Of a stretch of DNA of 15,724 nt, positions 1 through 6,783 are shown piece after piece. The stretch comes from a bacterium (GTDB lineage Bacteria > Chloroflexota > Dormibacteria > UBA8260 > Bog-877). Below the pieces are notes generated by a model that was not told the DNA's origin, did no database searches, and was given only the letters and a program-made list of their open reading frames with translations. The translations under genes were made by a program, and so were the position numbers. How positions within the stretch are numbered: position 1 is the first letter of the stretch; each line of letters begins with the position of its first letter. The DNA lies in the NCBI GenBank assembly GCA_021802115.1, contig JAKABA010000082.1, positions 1 to 15,724 on the forward strand. Reading direction: 5' to 3'.

Positions 1-866
1 CTGCCGGGACGGCGCAGGACTTCGGCCCACTCCGGCTCGTGGCTGACCAGCCACTCCCGCAAGGCCTGGTCCTCCTTGCGGCTGCGAGGCAGGACCGTGA
101 CAAACCGCCCCCCGTGGCGGTGGATGTGGTCCATGGTGGTTCGTACCGCCAGCTTGCTGTCTGCCACGTACAGGAAGTCGTTCTGCCCCAGCAGCTGACA
201 GAGCCCCTCCCAGGTGGAGATGTGAGTGGTCGAGTCCTCGGTGTTGCCGTCAGTCACCCGATGGGCCAAGGGGACCGCACCATCGGCGGCCACGGTGAGA
301 ATCCAGACCAGCTGCTTGAGATCTGGCCTATGGTCCTTGGAAAAGCCGTGCGCAGCGATTACGGTTGGCTTGCCACCCCGAGGTCTCCCGCTGGCCTTTG
401 CGAAGACGCCGTTCAGGCGCACGCTGGTGGAGTCGTTGTGGAGCTGAGAGCAGTCCACCTCGAACTCCTTGACCGCTCTCAGCACCAGCTCGTTGAGCAA
501 GGTGGCCCGGTCCGCGTCGAAGAGACGGCCCAGGGCTCGACCGACCCGGTCGTCATTGACCAGCTCGACATCACCTGGCCTCAGCCCGAGGGTGGAGGGG
601 TCGTGGCGGGCGGCCCATTCTCCCAGTGCATACACCGGCTCGTGGTGCAGGCAGATGTTGCGAATGACCACTCCCAAAGCCCGTGCTGGGGAGAGCCGGG
701 TACGGGCATCACCACCTCCGACCGCGGTGTGCAGCCACTCATTGAGGGCGAGGCGGGAGCAGAAGTGGTCGACCAAAGGCAGGGCATCGAGCACCTGGGT
801 GTGAAGGTTGAAGCCTCCACCCTGGGCGATGCTCTCCCCAGTTGTCACTCCTGCATGGTATAACAT
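1..866 (-). CDS. IS1634-type DDE transposase, N-terminal part (runs off left edge)
   Basis: My reverse-strand translation gives 288 residues with no stop up to the window edge, so the C-terminus is missing. It would catalyse cut-and-paste transposition of its own element. An N-terminal segment (about 15-130) of the kind that precedes the catalytic core in IS1634 proteins is followed by LHNDSTS, with the presumed first catalytic Asp at 145. A conserved-looking HGFSKDHRPDLKQL block follows at 173-186, DGNTED at 206-211, and LYVADSKL with the presumed second catalytic Asp at 236. The catalytic Glu would lie beyond position 1. Start choice is uncertain. ATG at 866 has no Shine-Dalgarno sequence, and an in-frame GTG at 848 follows TATACC closely and could be a leaderless start. 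No frameshift is visible in the part present. The family call rests on motifs recognised by eye. Confidence 0.88.
   Translation of the reverse strand, partial: MLYHAGVTTGESIAQGGGFNLHTQVLDALPLVDHFCSRLALNEWLHTAVGGGDARTRLSPARALGVVIRNICLHHEPVYALGEWAARHDPSTLGLRPGDVELVNDDRVGRALGRLFDADRATLLNELVLRAVKEFEVDCSQLHNDSTSVRLNGVFAKASGRPRGGKPTVIAAHGFSKDHRPDLKQLVWILTVAADGAVPLAHRVTDGNTEDSTTHISTWEGLCQLLGQNDFLYVADSKLAVRTTMDHIHRHGGRFVTVLPRSRKEDQALREWLVSHEPEWAEVLRRPG
856..864 (+). promoter_or_regulatory. Extended -10 promoter candidate for the rightward DUF6788 gene
   Basis: The sequence TGGTATAAC is an extended -10 (TGn plus TATAAC) 37 bases before the ATG at 902. No -35 hexamer is seen at normal spacing, which extended -10 promoters tolerate. 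The element lies just inside the 5' end of the divergent transposase gene. The same bases read leftward give GTTATACC, so both genes could be driven from this spot. Inference from motif only. Confidence 0.35.
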
Positions 867-901
867 GTAGGCTAGGATGCACAACCACCAAGTTCTCTCC
901 C

Positions 902-1243
902 ATGGCCAGCCGCGAGCAGCGACGCGCTGAACAGATCCGGCGCCAGCTGGTGCGCCTGCTGACCGACGCTGAAGGCACCTTGCCCGGCAGCCTGGTGGTG
1001 CGCTCCCTACGCTGCGGCCGGCCCGGCTGTGCCTGCCACGCTGACCCGCCCCAGCTCCACGGGCCCTACGTCCAGTGGAGTTACAGCTTCCGGGGCAAAC
1101 GGGTCAACCGTTGGCTCTCACCCGAACAGGTCCAGCTCTACCGGTCTCAAGTCGACCGTGGTCGGCATCTCAAGGAGCTCCTCGCTGAACTCGATGCCGC
1201 CGAGATCCTTCGCGCCGAACATGACCAGGGGTGGGGGGCCTGA
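902..1243 (+). CDS. DUF6788-type small protein beside the transposase
   Basis: A 113-residue protein divergent from the transposase, with 35 bases between the two start codons. Residues 1-25 are a basic, probably helical segment. The centre has CGRPGCACH (Cys 38, 43, 45 and His 46), then HGPYVQWSYSFRGKR (53-67) and a LSPEQVQLY segment. This is the pattern I associate with DUF6788, a family of unknown function often found near transposases. The Cys-x4-Cys-x-Cys cluster could bind a metal. I chose ATG 902 because upstream in-frame codons, including an ATG at 842, lie in the promoter and transposase-start region. No clear Shine-Dalgarno precedes it. It is probably an accessory gene of the same insertion sequence. 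A role in transposition is inference. Confidence 0.72.
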   Translation: MASREQRRAEQIRRQLVRLLTDAEGTLPGSLVVRSLRCGRPGCACHADPPQLHGPYVQWSYSFRGKRVNRWLSPEQVQLYRSQVDRGRHLKELLAELDAAEILRAEHDQGWGA

Positions 1244-1335
1244 AAGCCCTCTCAGATGTGCGGAAAGCGGGCGTCAGGGGCTGGGAAGCCGAGATGGGAG
1301 GTCGCATGAGATCTAAGATACTACGGCAATGCGGC

Positions 1336-1425
1336 GATTGTCCCAGTCATTAGGCGGAGACTATCCGCCTAGTTAAGCGGAGACTGTCCCGATCGCCAGA
1401 TGGAAATTGTCCTGGCGGACTCTCC
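1336..1425. repeat. Repeat cluster resembling an insertion-sequence end
   Basis: Three related units occur: GCGGAGACTATCC at 1354-1366, GCGGAGACTGTCC at 1377-1389 and the shortened GCGGACTCTCC at 1415-1425. The first lies inside a perfect inverted repeat, TAGGCGGA-gacta-TCCGCCTA (1351-1371). GATTGTCC at 1336 and AATTGTCC at 1405 flank the group. Several short repeats packed together are typical of the terminal transposase-binding sites of some elements, for example IS21-type ends. No transposase of that type is present here. The cluster may mark the right boundary of the IS1634 element or be a relic of another one. Confidence 0.45.
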
Positions 1426-1518
1426 AAGGCGCTCCCGGCCACAAGGGGCCCTAGCAGTCGCAGCCGTAGGGTGACTCGTCCGACTTGCCGTTGACTTCCG
1501 GAGTCGCCGAGTAGGCCG

Positions 1519-1650
1519 CTACGGGCGCAGTGAAGGGTGGGCGAGGACGAGGAGGAGGGAGAGGGTACCCATGGAGAGGACAAAGGCTACGTACAAGGCG
1601 ACGTCGGTGATGAGGTCGAGCGGGATGACGAAGAGGCCGTCGCCGCCGCC
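1519..1650 (-). pseudogene. C-terminal remnant of a small membrane protein gene
   Basis: Over 43 codons plus TAG the reverse strand has strong coding character: nearly every third position is C or G (runs of CTC, GTC, ATC, GCC). It encodes a hydrophobic stretch of about 20 residues (VALYVAFVLSMGTLSLLLVL) followed by AHPSLRP and a stop. Upstream the frame stays open to about 2067, but codon bias and plausible protein sequence vanish beyond roughly 1650. No ATG or GTG with a ribosome binding site begins the biased part. I read it as the broken 3' end of a gene cut by rearrangement. A genuine short membrane peptide starting at an internal Met cannot be excluded. The family is not recognised. Confidence 0.35.
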
Positions 1651-1714
1651 GCGGTGCTCCTGTGCGTACCGCCTGCCCGGACTCCAGTCTAAATTTTCCA
1701 GCTCACCGTCCACG

Positions 1715-1744
1715 TGATCTCGCGTTGAGATCAGCTCCGAGCTG
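1715..1744. repeat. Two adjoining perfect dyads
   Basis: TGATCTC-gcgtt-GAGATCA (7-base arms, 1715-1733) runs directly into CAGCTC-c-GAGCTG (6-base arms, 1732-1744). They sit in DNA with no convincing gene. They could be operator-like sites or relics of a mobile element. No T-run follows either arm, so I do not call a terminator. Confidence 0.35.
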
Positions 1745-1840
1745 GGTACAGAAAACCGGTAGCGGCGTGTACGAGCCGCCCCGGACTGGCCCAGAACGGC
1801 GCTTCCTCCGAAGTCAGCGAGGCCAGGGATCAGAACCTTA

Positions 1841-1863
1841 CAACAACCCCACCAGGGTTGTTG
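1841..1863. repeat. Strong 9-bp hairpin followed by GGTTG repeats
   Basis: CAACAACCC-cacca-GGGTTGTTG is a perfect inverted repeat with 9-base arms and a 5-base loop. Its right arm opens a short series of related words: GGGTTGTTGCAA, then GGGTTGCAA, then GGTTGCG. There is no T-run on either strand, which argues against an intrinsic terminator. It could be a recombination or attachment site, or a protein-binding site. Function unknown. Confidence 0.5.
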
Positions 1864-2105
1864 CAAAGAGGGTTGCAAGGTTGCGCCGAGCGGGCGGATG
1901 CGGCTTCCTCGACTCTGTTCACGACGCTGGCTCGGGACCGCCGCTTCGAAGAGGTCCCAGGCCGACGCGGGTACTGGGGTCTCAGGTGAGTGCGATCGAG
2001 AGACTCGGCAAACACGACCACCTTTTCCGGTCTCCTGCCCAACCTTGCCCACGCGGCGGACATTCATTTGACGGATGCGCCTGCCGGCGCTTAACTGCAG
2101 AGGTA

Positions 2106-2606
2106 ATGAAGTTCCCGGACTGCCGTATCCTCCGCAATCGGGACCACCCGTGGCTGGGGCGAGCCGTCATCTCGGGGCTCCGGAGCACCCTCGTGGGATT
2201 GCTGACGTGTGGTGTATTTGTGATGGGCCTTGCTGGGTGTGGGGCGACTTCTGGTGCTCCGCCAACCGTCGTCTGCGGCCACGTCCTTAGTCGGTCGGAG
2301 GCTGGCATTGAGGTCTACACCATCTGGGGCCGAGACGCTCGCGGGACTGTCCGATACCCCACCGTGGGCAATGTTGTGTATGTGCAAGTCGCCAGAGGTT
2401 GCTTACTTGGTAGTGAGGTGCAAATGCGGCCGGCCGGACTTCTGCGCGTTGTAAAGTCGGTTCGGGCTAGAGATGGACACTTCGCGGTGGTGGTCGTGAA
2501 GCAAGTCCGTCCGGGCTTGGCCACGATCACAGCGACGCACGGCGGGCGCAAGATTGGCGCGATCAGAATCGAGCTGCTACCGGAGCCACCGCCGCCGTCG
2601 CCCTAA
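2106..2606 (+). CDS. Predicted small lipoprotein, function unknown
   Basis: A 166-residue product. After a basic N-terminal stretch (residues 1-26) comes a hydrophobic core (about 27-41) ending in the lipobox LAGC. Cys45 is the expected lipidated residue, so the mature protein would be anchored on the outer face of the cytoplasmic membrane. The mature part has two further Cys (57 and 99) that could form a disulfide. Its beta-rich C-terminal segment, with VYVQVARG (91-98), FAVVVVKQVRPGLATITAT (126-144) and a closing IRIELLP, resembles an immunoglobulin-like or secreted beta-sandwich fold. A proline-rich tail ends it. The n-region is long for a lipoprotein. ATG 2106 has AGAGG only two bases upstream, so the true start may differ. 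Family not recognised. The gene stands alone in lower-GC DNA. Confidence 0.6.
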   Translation: MKFPDCRILRNRDHPWLGRAVISGLRSTLVGLLTCGVFVMGLAGCGATSGAPPTVVCGHVLSRSEAGIEVYTIWGRDARGTVRYPTVGNVVYVQVARGCLLGSEVQMRPAGLLRVVKSVRARDGHFAVVVVKQVRPGLATITATHGGRKIGAIRIELLPEPPPPSP

Positions 2607-2693
2607 CGCAGCGTGTGGCCGCAACCAAACTTGACCCTTCGCTGTTGTCTGTGGCGTAAGGAGCGGCCACAGGGTCTGTAGCAGTGGTGTGTC

Positions 2694-2722
2694 TTGCTAA
2701 GCGAACATGAGTGATGTGTAAG
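2694..2722 (+). promoter_or_regulatory. Candidate promoter of the small HTH gene
   Basis: TTGCTA (2694-2699) and TGTAAG (2717-2722) are separated by exactly 17 bases and resemble sigma-70 -35 and -10 hexamers, about 4 of 6 matches each. Transcription would begin near 2729, only a few bases before the ATG at 2733, giving a nearly leaderless message. That fits the lack of a good Shine-Dalgarno sequence. TTGACC at 2631 was considered but has no good partner. Confidence 0.3.
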
Positions 2723-2732
2723 ACGTGGTGGC

Positions 2733-2897
2733 ATGGCATTACTGCGACTCAAGGCGGCGGCGGAGGTGCTGGGAGTGCACCCGGTGACGTTGCGCCGTTG
2801 GGCAGACGAGGGCCGGGTGCCGGTGGTGCGCCCGGGCCGGGAACGGAGATTCCGCACCGAGGAGCTGGAGCGGTTGCCAGTGGCCAGGTCAAAGTAA
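2733..2897 (+). CDS. 54-residue MerR/BldC-like helix-turn-helix protein
   Basis: The product is almost entirely one winged-helix DNA-binding domain of the MerR/excisionase type. Residues 5-25 (AAAEVLGVHPVTLRRW and neighbours) form the helix-turn-helix, and GRVPVVRPGRERRFRTEELERL (27-48) supplies the wing and last helix. This layout matches the N-terminal DNA-binding part of IS607-type serine recombinases, phage excisionases, and the stand-alone actinobacterial regulator BldC. Here translation stops right after the domain, and no recombinase catalytic sequence follows. It is either a complete small regulator or excisionase, or the surviving head of a decayed IS607 element. I chose ATG 2733 because it places the domain at the N-terminus. 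The word AAGTAAGC occurs at 2892 and again at 2914, overlapping and following the stop. Confidence 0.7.
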   Translation: MALLRLKAAAEVLGVHPVTLRRWADEGRVPVVRPGRERRFRTEELERLPVARSK

Positions 2898-2990
2898 GCA
2901 CTGGTGGCCAACAGAAGTAAGCGTCTTCCCGTCAGCTGAGCGAGCGCGCGAAGGGCTTCCGGTGCGGGATCCATGGTTAGGACTGGAGGT

Positions 2991-3368
2991 TCACCGTTCC
3001 GCTCCTCGGTCGACCGTGGCACATGCGGCTATGGACGCCGCGTGGTCACCGACCATCCCTCGACCGAGCGCGATGAGCTCCATGACCCGGGGGTCGACGA
3101 CGCGGTAGTGGGCGAACCGGCCGCTGCGCCGCATCGCCAACAGCCCGCAGGATACCAGGCAGGCCAGGTGGGCGGAGACCCGGCCCTGGGAGATCGTGGT
3201 CTGAGCCACGCACTCAGTTCCGGTCCGCTCCTCCGTGGCGCAGAACTCGAGCAGGTGCAGGCGGGTGGGATCGCCCATGGCTCGGTAGAAACGGGCCAGC
3301 AACTCATCCGCGGCTCTATCGCCGGTCTCGGCGCTGAGGGGTTGGGAGTGAGCGTACGAAGCTGTCAT
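2991..3368 (-). CDS. ArsR/SmtB-family metal-sensing repressor, CmtR-like Cys set
   Basis: A 125-residue winged-helix repressor, expected to be dimeric and released from DNA by metal. The ArsR core is clear: FYRAMGDPTRLHLLEF (27-42), recognition region TISQGRVSAHLACL (58-71), and wing GLLAMRRSGRFAHYRV (75-90). Cys70 and Cys74 in the recognition-helix region plus Cys116 near the C-terminus match the two-plus-one Cys arrangement of CmtR-type thiophilic-metal sensors. Cys43 and Cys53 are also present. That supports Hg(II), Cd(II) or Pb(II) sensing rather than zinc. Its ATG overlaps the merA stop as ATGA, so translation is probably coupled. An ATG at 3380 could extend it by four residues. It is the last gene of the merA operon and so probably autoregulated. 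It is not a MerR-family protein. Confidence 0.9.
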   Translation of the reverse strand: MTASYAHSQPLSAETGDRAADELLARFYRAMGDPTRLHLLEFCATEERTGTECVAQTTISQGRVSAHLACLVSCGLLAMRRSGRFAHYRVVDPRVMELIALGRGMVGDHAASIAACATVDRGAER

Positions 3369-4756
3369 GCGGCGCAGCATGACAGCTTACTGACATCGCG
3401 GTCGAAGCCCTGGGCCGCCAGTTTGATCCCCTCCGCCATTGTGAGGTAGGGGCACCAGGTCCCCGCCAGCTGGTCGATGGTCAACCCCGCCTCCAACGCG
3501 TAGGTGGCGGCGAGCACCATGTCGCCCGCACCGTCGGCCAGGATGTGGACCCCCAGCACGCGGCGGGAATCCGCGTCGGCGACGATCTTGACCAGCCCTC
3601 TGGTGTCCCGACTGACGATCGCGCGGGGGACGTAGGCCAGCGGCAGCACCGAGCAGGTGCAGCGGATTCCGGAGGCCGCGGCTTCCTGGTCGGTCATGCC
3701 CACGGCTGCGATCGCGGGGGTGGTGAACGTCACTCGGGGAAGATGGCGGTAGTCGATCTCCCGGTCACCGCCGAAGAAGGCGTTCTCCACGACGGTGGTG
3801 CCGTGGGCGCCCGCGACGTACACGAACTGGGGCGCGCCGGTGACGTCACCGGCGGCCCAGACCCGGGGGGAGGTGGTGTGAAGCCTGGTGTCGACCACGA
3901 CCTCGCCGCGAGCCCCCACCTCCACTCCGACCCGGTCCAATTGCAGACCGGCGGTGTTGGGTCGGCGCCCCGTCGCCATCAGAAGGTGATCGGCCTGGAC
4001 CTCCCGAGGAGCGTCCCCTCCCAGCCGCACCCGGGGACGGTCGCCGTCCCAGCTGACTCCCAAGAGCGGCGCTGCCGTGATCACCTCGACCCCCTCGTCC
4101 GCCAGCACTGCCGCCAGCGCGGTGGAGATCTCCGGCTCCTCGGCCGGCGCTAACCGGGGCAGCGCCTCGACCAGCGTCACCCGGCTGCCCAAGCGGGCGA
4201 ACAGTTGGCCCAGCTCCAAGCCCACGTAGTTACCGCCGACCACCACCATGGACTCGGGAACCCGGTCCAGCTCGAAGGCGGTGGTGGAGGTGAGGTACGG
4301 ACCCCCGTCCAGCCCCGCGACCGGTGGGTTCCAGGGGGAGCTGCCCGTGGCGACCAGGTAGTGCTCGGCCTCGATCCGACCCGCCCCGACCTCCAGCGCT
4401 GGTCCGGGGACGAACCGCGCTTGTCCCCGCCTGATCTCCCATCCGTAACTCTGGGCCAGATCCAGGTACTTCTCCTGGCGCATCGAGTCCACGATCTCCC
4501 GCTTGCCGGCGACCAGGGCCGCCATGTCGACCGGCCCCGCCTGGGTCATAATCCCCGGGAAGCGTTGGTCCATCGCAACGTGGCGCGCGTCGGCCGCCGC
4601 GAGCAGGGCCTTGGAGGGGATGCAGCCGACGTTGACGCAGGTCCCCCCGACGGTGCCAGCCTCAATCATGATCACCTGGAGTCCCCGGCTGCGGGCCGCA
4701 ATCGCAGCAGCGAAGCCGGCGCCTCCGGACCCCACTATCGCCAGGTCATACCTCAT
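3365..4756 (-). CDS. merA: Mercuric reductase MerA, core form without NmerA domain
   Basis: A 463-residue cytoplasmic FAD-dependent disulfide oxidoreductase that reduces Hg(II) to volatile Hg(0) using NADPH. The N-terminal FAD-binding GSGGAGFAAA (9-18) is followed by the redox-active pair in GTCVNVGCIPSK (Cys40 and Cys45). A second dinucleotide-binding motif, VVGGNYVGLELGQLF, and the FAD-contacting AAGDVT follow. The dimerisation domain ends in TWCPYLTMAEGIKLAAQ and the terminal SKLSCCAA. That C-terminal vicinal Cys pair (460 and 461) collects Hg(II) and separates MerA from lipoamide dehydrogenase. The N-terminal metallochaperone domain seen in many proteobacterial MerA proteins is absent. 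ATG 4756 begins exactly at the FAD domain, with GGAGG ten bases upstream. No merT, merP or merB is in the window, so mercury entry would rely on other routes. Confidence 0.95.
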   Translation of the reverse strand: MRYDLAIVGSGGAGFAAAIAARSRGLQVIMIEAGTVGGTCVNVGCIPSKALLAAADARHVAMDQRFPGIMTQAGPVDMAALVAGKREIVDSMRQEKYLDLAQSYGWEIRRGQARFVPGPALEVGAGRIEAEHYLVATGSSPWNPPVAGLDGGPYLTSTTAFELDRVPESMVVVGGNYVGLELGQLFARLGSRVTLVEALPRLAPAEEPEISTALAAVLADEGVEVITAAPLLGVSWDGDRPRVRLGGDAPREVQADHLLMATGRRPNTAGLQLDRVGVEVGARGEVVVDTRLHTTSPRVWAAGDVTGAPQFVYVAGAHGTTVVENAFFGGDREIDYRHLPRVTFTTPAIAAVGMTDQEAAASGIRCTCSVLPLAYVPRAIVSRDTRGLVKIVADADSRRVLGVHILADGAGDMVLAATYALEAGLTIDQLAGTWCPYLTMAEGIKLAAQGFDRDVSKLSCCAA

Positions 4757-4791
4757 CAGGGTGGATCCTCCAACCAATTCTGACATTCGTA

Positions 4792-4809
4792 AATCACTAT
4801 ACATTGATT
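4792..4809 (-). promoter_or_regulatory. ArsR-type operator overlapping the merA -10 element
   Basis: Read leftward, AATCAA-TGTATA-GTGATT is an inverted repeat with six-base arms and one mismatch. It is close to the ATCAA-N6-TTGAT pattern common for ArsR/SmtB repressors. TATAGT (4796-4801), the candidate -10, lies in its middle, so a bound repressor would block RNA polymerase. The site sits in a short AT-rich island in otherwise GC-rich DNA. No convincing -35 is seen. Transcription would start about 33 bases before the merA ATG. Assignment to the operon's own ArsR is inference. Confidence 0.5.
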
Positions 4810-4977
4810 CAGCTTGCGCGAGCGCGGGCCGCGGTGCCAGGGACCAGAACCCCAACGCACGCGTCGGCCCGGTCGCGGCCGAGGGACCCAAGCATTCGGT
4901 CAGCCGCCGTAGCGGCCGGTGGTCACTTCCAGGGGCCGCTGCCGGTCAGGGTCATCGCCGCTGACACGCAGCCACCC

Positions 4978-6783
4978 CTAGCTCAGGTGGGTTGCCAGGA
5001 ACTCCAGGGCGAGCGGATAGGCGTTTAGCCGGTTGCTCCTCTTCGCCAGCCCGTGTCCCTCGTCGGGAAAGACCAAGAGTTCGCAGGGGACGCCACGGGC
5101 CTGCAGGCCGGCGACCAACTGCTCCGCCTCCGCCAGCGGCACCCGGGGGTCGTTTGCCCCATGGATCACGAAGAGCGGGGCTCGGATCTCGTCGATCCGG
5201 CTGAGCGGCGACAGGGACGCCAGCAACTCCCGGTCTCGCTCCAGAGATCCATACTCGCGCTCCCGCTGGGCGCGGCGATACGGCGAGGTGTTCTCTAGGA
5301 AGGTCACCAGGGACGAGATCCCCACGATGTCGACTCCAGCCGCCCAGAGCTCGGGCTGGAAGGCGAGGCCAGCCAGCACCATGTACCCTCCGTATGAGCC
5401 TCCCCACAGCGCAGCCCGGCCGGGGTCGACTCCCAGTTCCGGCAGCCAGCGATGCAGGGCCGCCAGGTCTGAGACCGAATTCAGACGCAGCCCGACGTCA
5501 TCCGCCGAGTACCACCTCCTGCCGTACCCCGTGGAGCCTCTCACGTTGGGGACCAAGACCGTGTGGCCGGCGGCGACCAGCCCCTGGACGACCGGGTTGA
5601 ACCCCCTGACCGCCTGGGACTCCGGGCCGCCGTGAATGTGCACCACCGCGGCCCCGGTGGCCTGCCCACTGGGTCGGTACAGGAAGCAAGGGATCCGCTC
5701 GCCATCTGGGGCTGGCACCCGATGGGTGGTCGGCTCGACCAGGGCCATGTCCCCCAACTGCGAGGAGCTCTCTGCCAGCCGGACCGCCTCGCCCGAGTCC
5801 GCTTGGACCAGCAGGATGTCGCCGGGGATCCGCGGGCTCGTGAAGGAGACCGCTACGAACCTGGAGTTGGGAGACCAGACCGGCTCGGCGGTGGCGGGTG
5901 CTCCGACCCACCCCGTGCCCGGCAGTGCGATCTCTCGGAGCCGGGCGCCGCTGGCCCCGTCGTGGATCGTCAGGTGGGCCTCCCCGTCACGGTTGGTCAG
6001 GACCAGGATCGAGGCGCCGTCGGGGGAGAGCCAGCCGGTGACATCCCACTCGGGGTCCGCCACCAGCTCGGTCCAGGTCCCAGATCGCAGGTCGAGCCTG
6101 GCGAGCACGGTGCGGTCTCGCTCTCGGTCAGTGGTGACGAGCGCGGCCTCTCGGTCAGGGTAGAGGGCGACCCGCAGGTGCTGGGCTGCCTCCGTGCCGC
6201 TGGTGAGCTCGACGAGGGTCGGCTCGGTGACCCCGATCATGACCAGCTGCTGTGACATCGGGCGCGGCCCCGACCTGGCCATGACAGCCAGGTCCGCCGC
6301 GGGGGCCACCGCCACCTCCTCCAGCGCACCGCCCTGGTCGTACAGCACCCGCTGGGAACCGGTTGCCGGATCCAGCACCAAAAGGTCGAAGTCGACGGAG
6401 TTTCGGCGGTTGCTGGAATAGGCCACCCACTCACGCCCAACCTGGAGAAGGTTGTGAAAGAACCGGGGATCGTGGACCAGTGGCTTGAGGTCGGCGAGCC
6501 CGACCGGCCCCGCTGGCGGCGGATCGAGCTCCAGGATGGACAGCTGGTGTCTCTCATCCCCACCTTGGTCGTGCTCGACGATCACGGCTCGGCGCCCGAC
6601 CAGGTAGCGTCCCGAGCAGGCTCCCGGCAAAGCTGTGAGTGGACGCCGCTCCCCTTCGGAGGTGATCTCGACGAGTTGGAAGGACCCGGACTCGTCGGTG
6701 GCCGCGAGGATCCGGCCCTGGTCATCGACGTCCAAGGCGCGCCAGGAGTTGACGCTCAGAAGTCGCTCCAAATCGCCCGCCAT
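4978..6783 (-). CDS. S9 family (prolyl oligopeptidase-type) serine peptidase
   Basis: 601 residues: an N-terminal beta-propeller (about 5-350, with repeated WSPNSRFVAVS- and LSPDGASILVL-like blades) and a C-terminal alpha/beta hydrolase domain (about 360-601). The catalytic Ser463 sits in WGGSYGGYM, Asp545 in HGANDPRVP and His577 in PDEGHGLAKR. HIHGGPES and NVRGSTGYG supply the oxyanion and substrate region. This is the acylaminoacyl-peptidase or dipeptidyl-peptidase branch, which cuts short peptides or blocked N-termini. No signal peptide is seen, so it is likely cytoplasmic. I used ATG 6783, where the family's usual N-terminus (DLERLLSV) begins. An in-frame TTG at 6837 would add 18 residues but lacks a ribosome binding site. 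It lies 100 bases after the exporter gene and may share its transcript. A link with drug or mercury resistance is not established. Confidence 0.92.
   Translation of the reverse strand: MAGDLERLLSVNSWRALDVDDQGRILAATDESGSFQLVEITSEGERRPLTALPGACSGRYLVGRRAVIVEHDQGGDERHQLSILELDPPPAGPVGLADLKPLVHDPRFFHNLLQVGREWVAYSSNRRNSVDFDLLVLDPATGSQRVLYDQGGALEEVAVAPAADLAVMARSGPRPMSQQLVMIGVTEPTLVELTSGTEAAQHLRVALYPDREAALVTTDRERDRTVLARLDLRSGTWTELVADPEWDVTGWLSPDGASILVLTNRDGEAHLTIHDGASGARLREIALPGTGWVGAPATAEPVWSPNSRFVAVSFTSPRIPGDILLVQADSGEAVRLAESSSQLGDMALVEPTTHRVPAPDGERIPCFLYRPSGQATGAAVVHIHGGPESQAVRGFNPVVQGLVAAGHTVLVPNVRGSTGYGRRWYSADDVGLRLNSVSDLAALHRWLPELGVDPGRAALWGGSYGGYMVLAGLAFQPELWAAGVDIVGISSLVTFLENTSPYRRAQREREYGSLERDRELLASLSPLSRIDEIRAPLFVIHGANDPRVPLAEAEQLVAGLQARGVPCELLVFPDEGHGLAKRSNRLNAYPLALEFLATHLS

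Larger units (their letters stand above)
1244..2105. other. Gene-poor stretch between the DUF6788 gene and the lipoprotein gene
   Basis: No complete gene is convincing here. Base composition is visibly more AT-rich and mixed than in the rest of the window. Contents, all listed separately: the repeat cluster at 1336-1425, a coding remnant on the reverse strand ending at 1519, paired dyads at 1715-1744, and a strong hairpin at 1841-1863. Open frames on both strands across 1660-2067 show no codon bias and no recognisable domain, so I do not call them. Confidence 0.6.

Noticed and set aside
39..863. Long rightward open frame (274 codons) at the left end
   Set aside because: It is antisense to the transposase, whose motifs and codon bias on the reverse strand are clear; the forward product has no recognisable domain.
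1841..1863. Intrinsic terminator at the strong hairpin
   Set aside because: No T-run follows on either strand and no gene ends nearby in a suitable direction.
1640..1990. tRNA or attachment site in the gene-poor stretch
   Set aside because: TTCGA-like words occur, but no cloverleaf arms or CCA-proximal acceptor stem could be assembled by eye.
1662..2105. Upstream in-frame extension of the lipoprotein frame
   Set aside because: The frame is open but has no codon bias, and the lipobox requires a start near 2106 to act as a signal peptide.
2603..3022. Leftward 139-codon open frame between arsR and the lipoprotein
   Set aside because: It overlaps the HTH gene and the arsR 3' end; composition is Ser/Arg/Thr-rich without a plausible fold.
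4757..4977. Extended merA N-terminus that might hold a metal-binding (NmerA) domain
   Set aside because: The in-frame upstream residues contain no GMTCxxC motif, and the promoter and operator lie inside this stretch.
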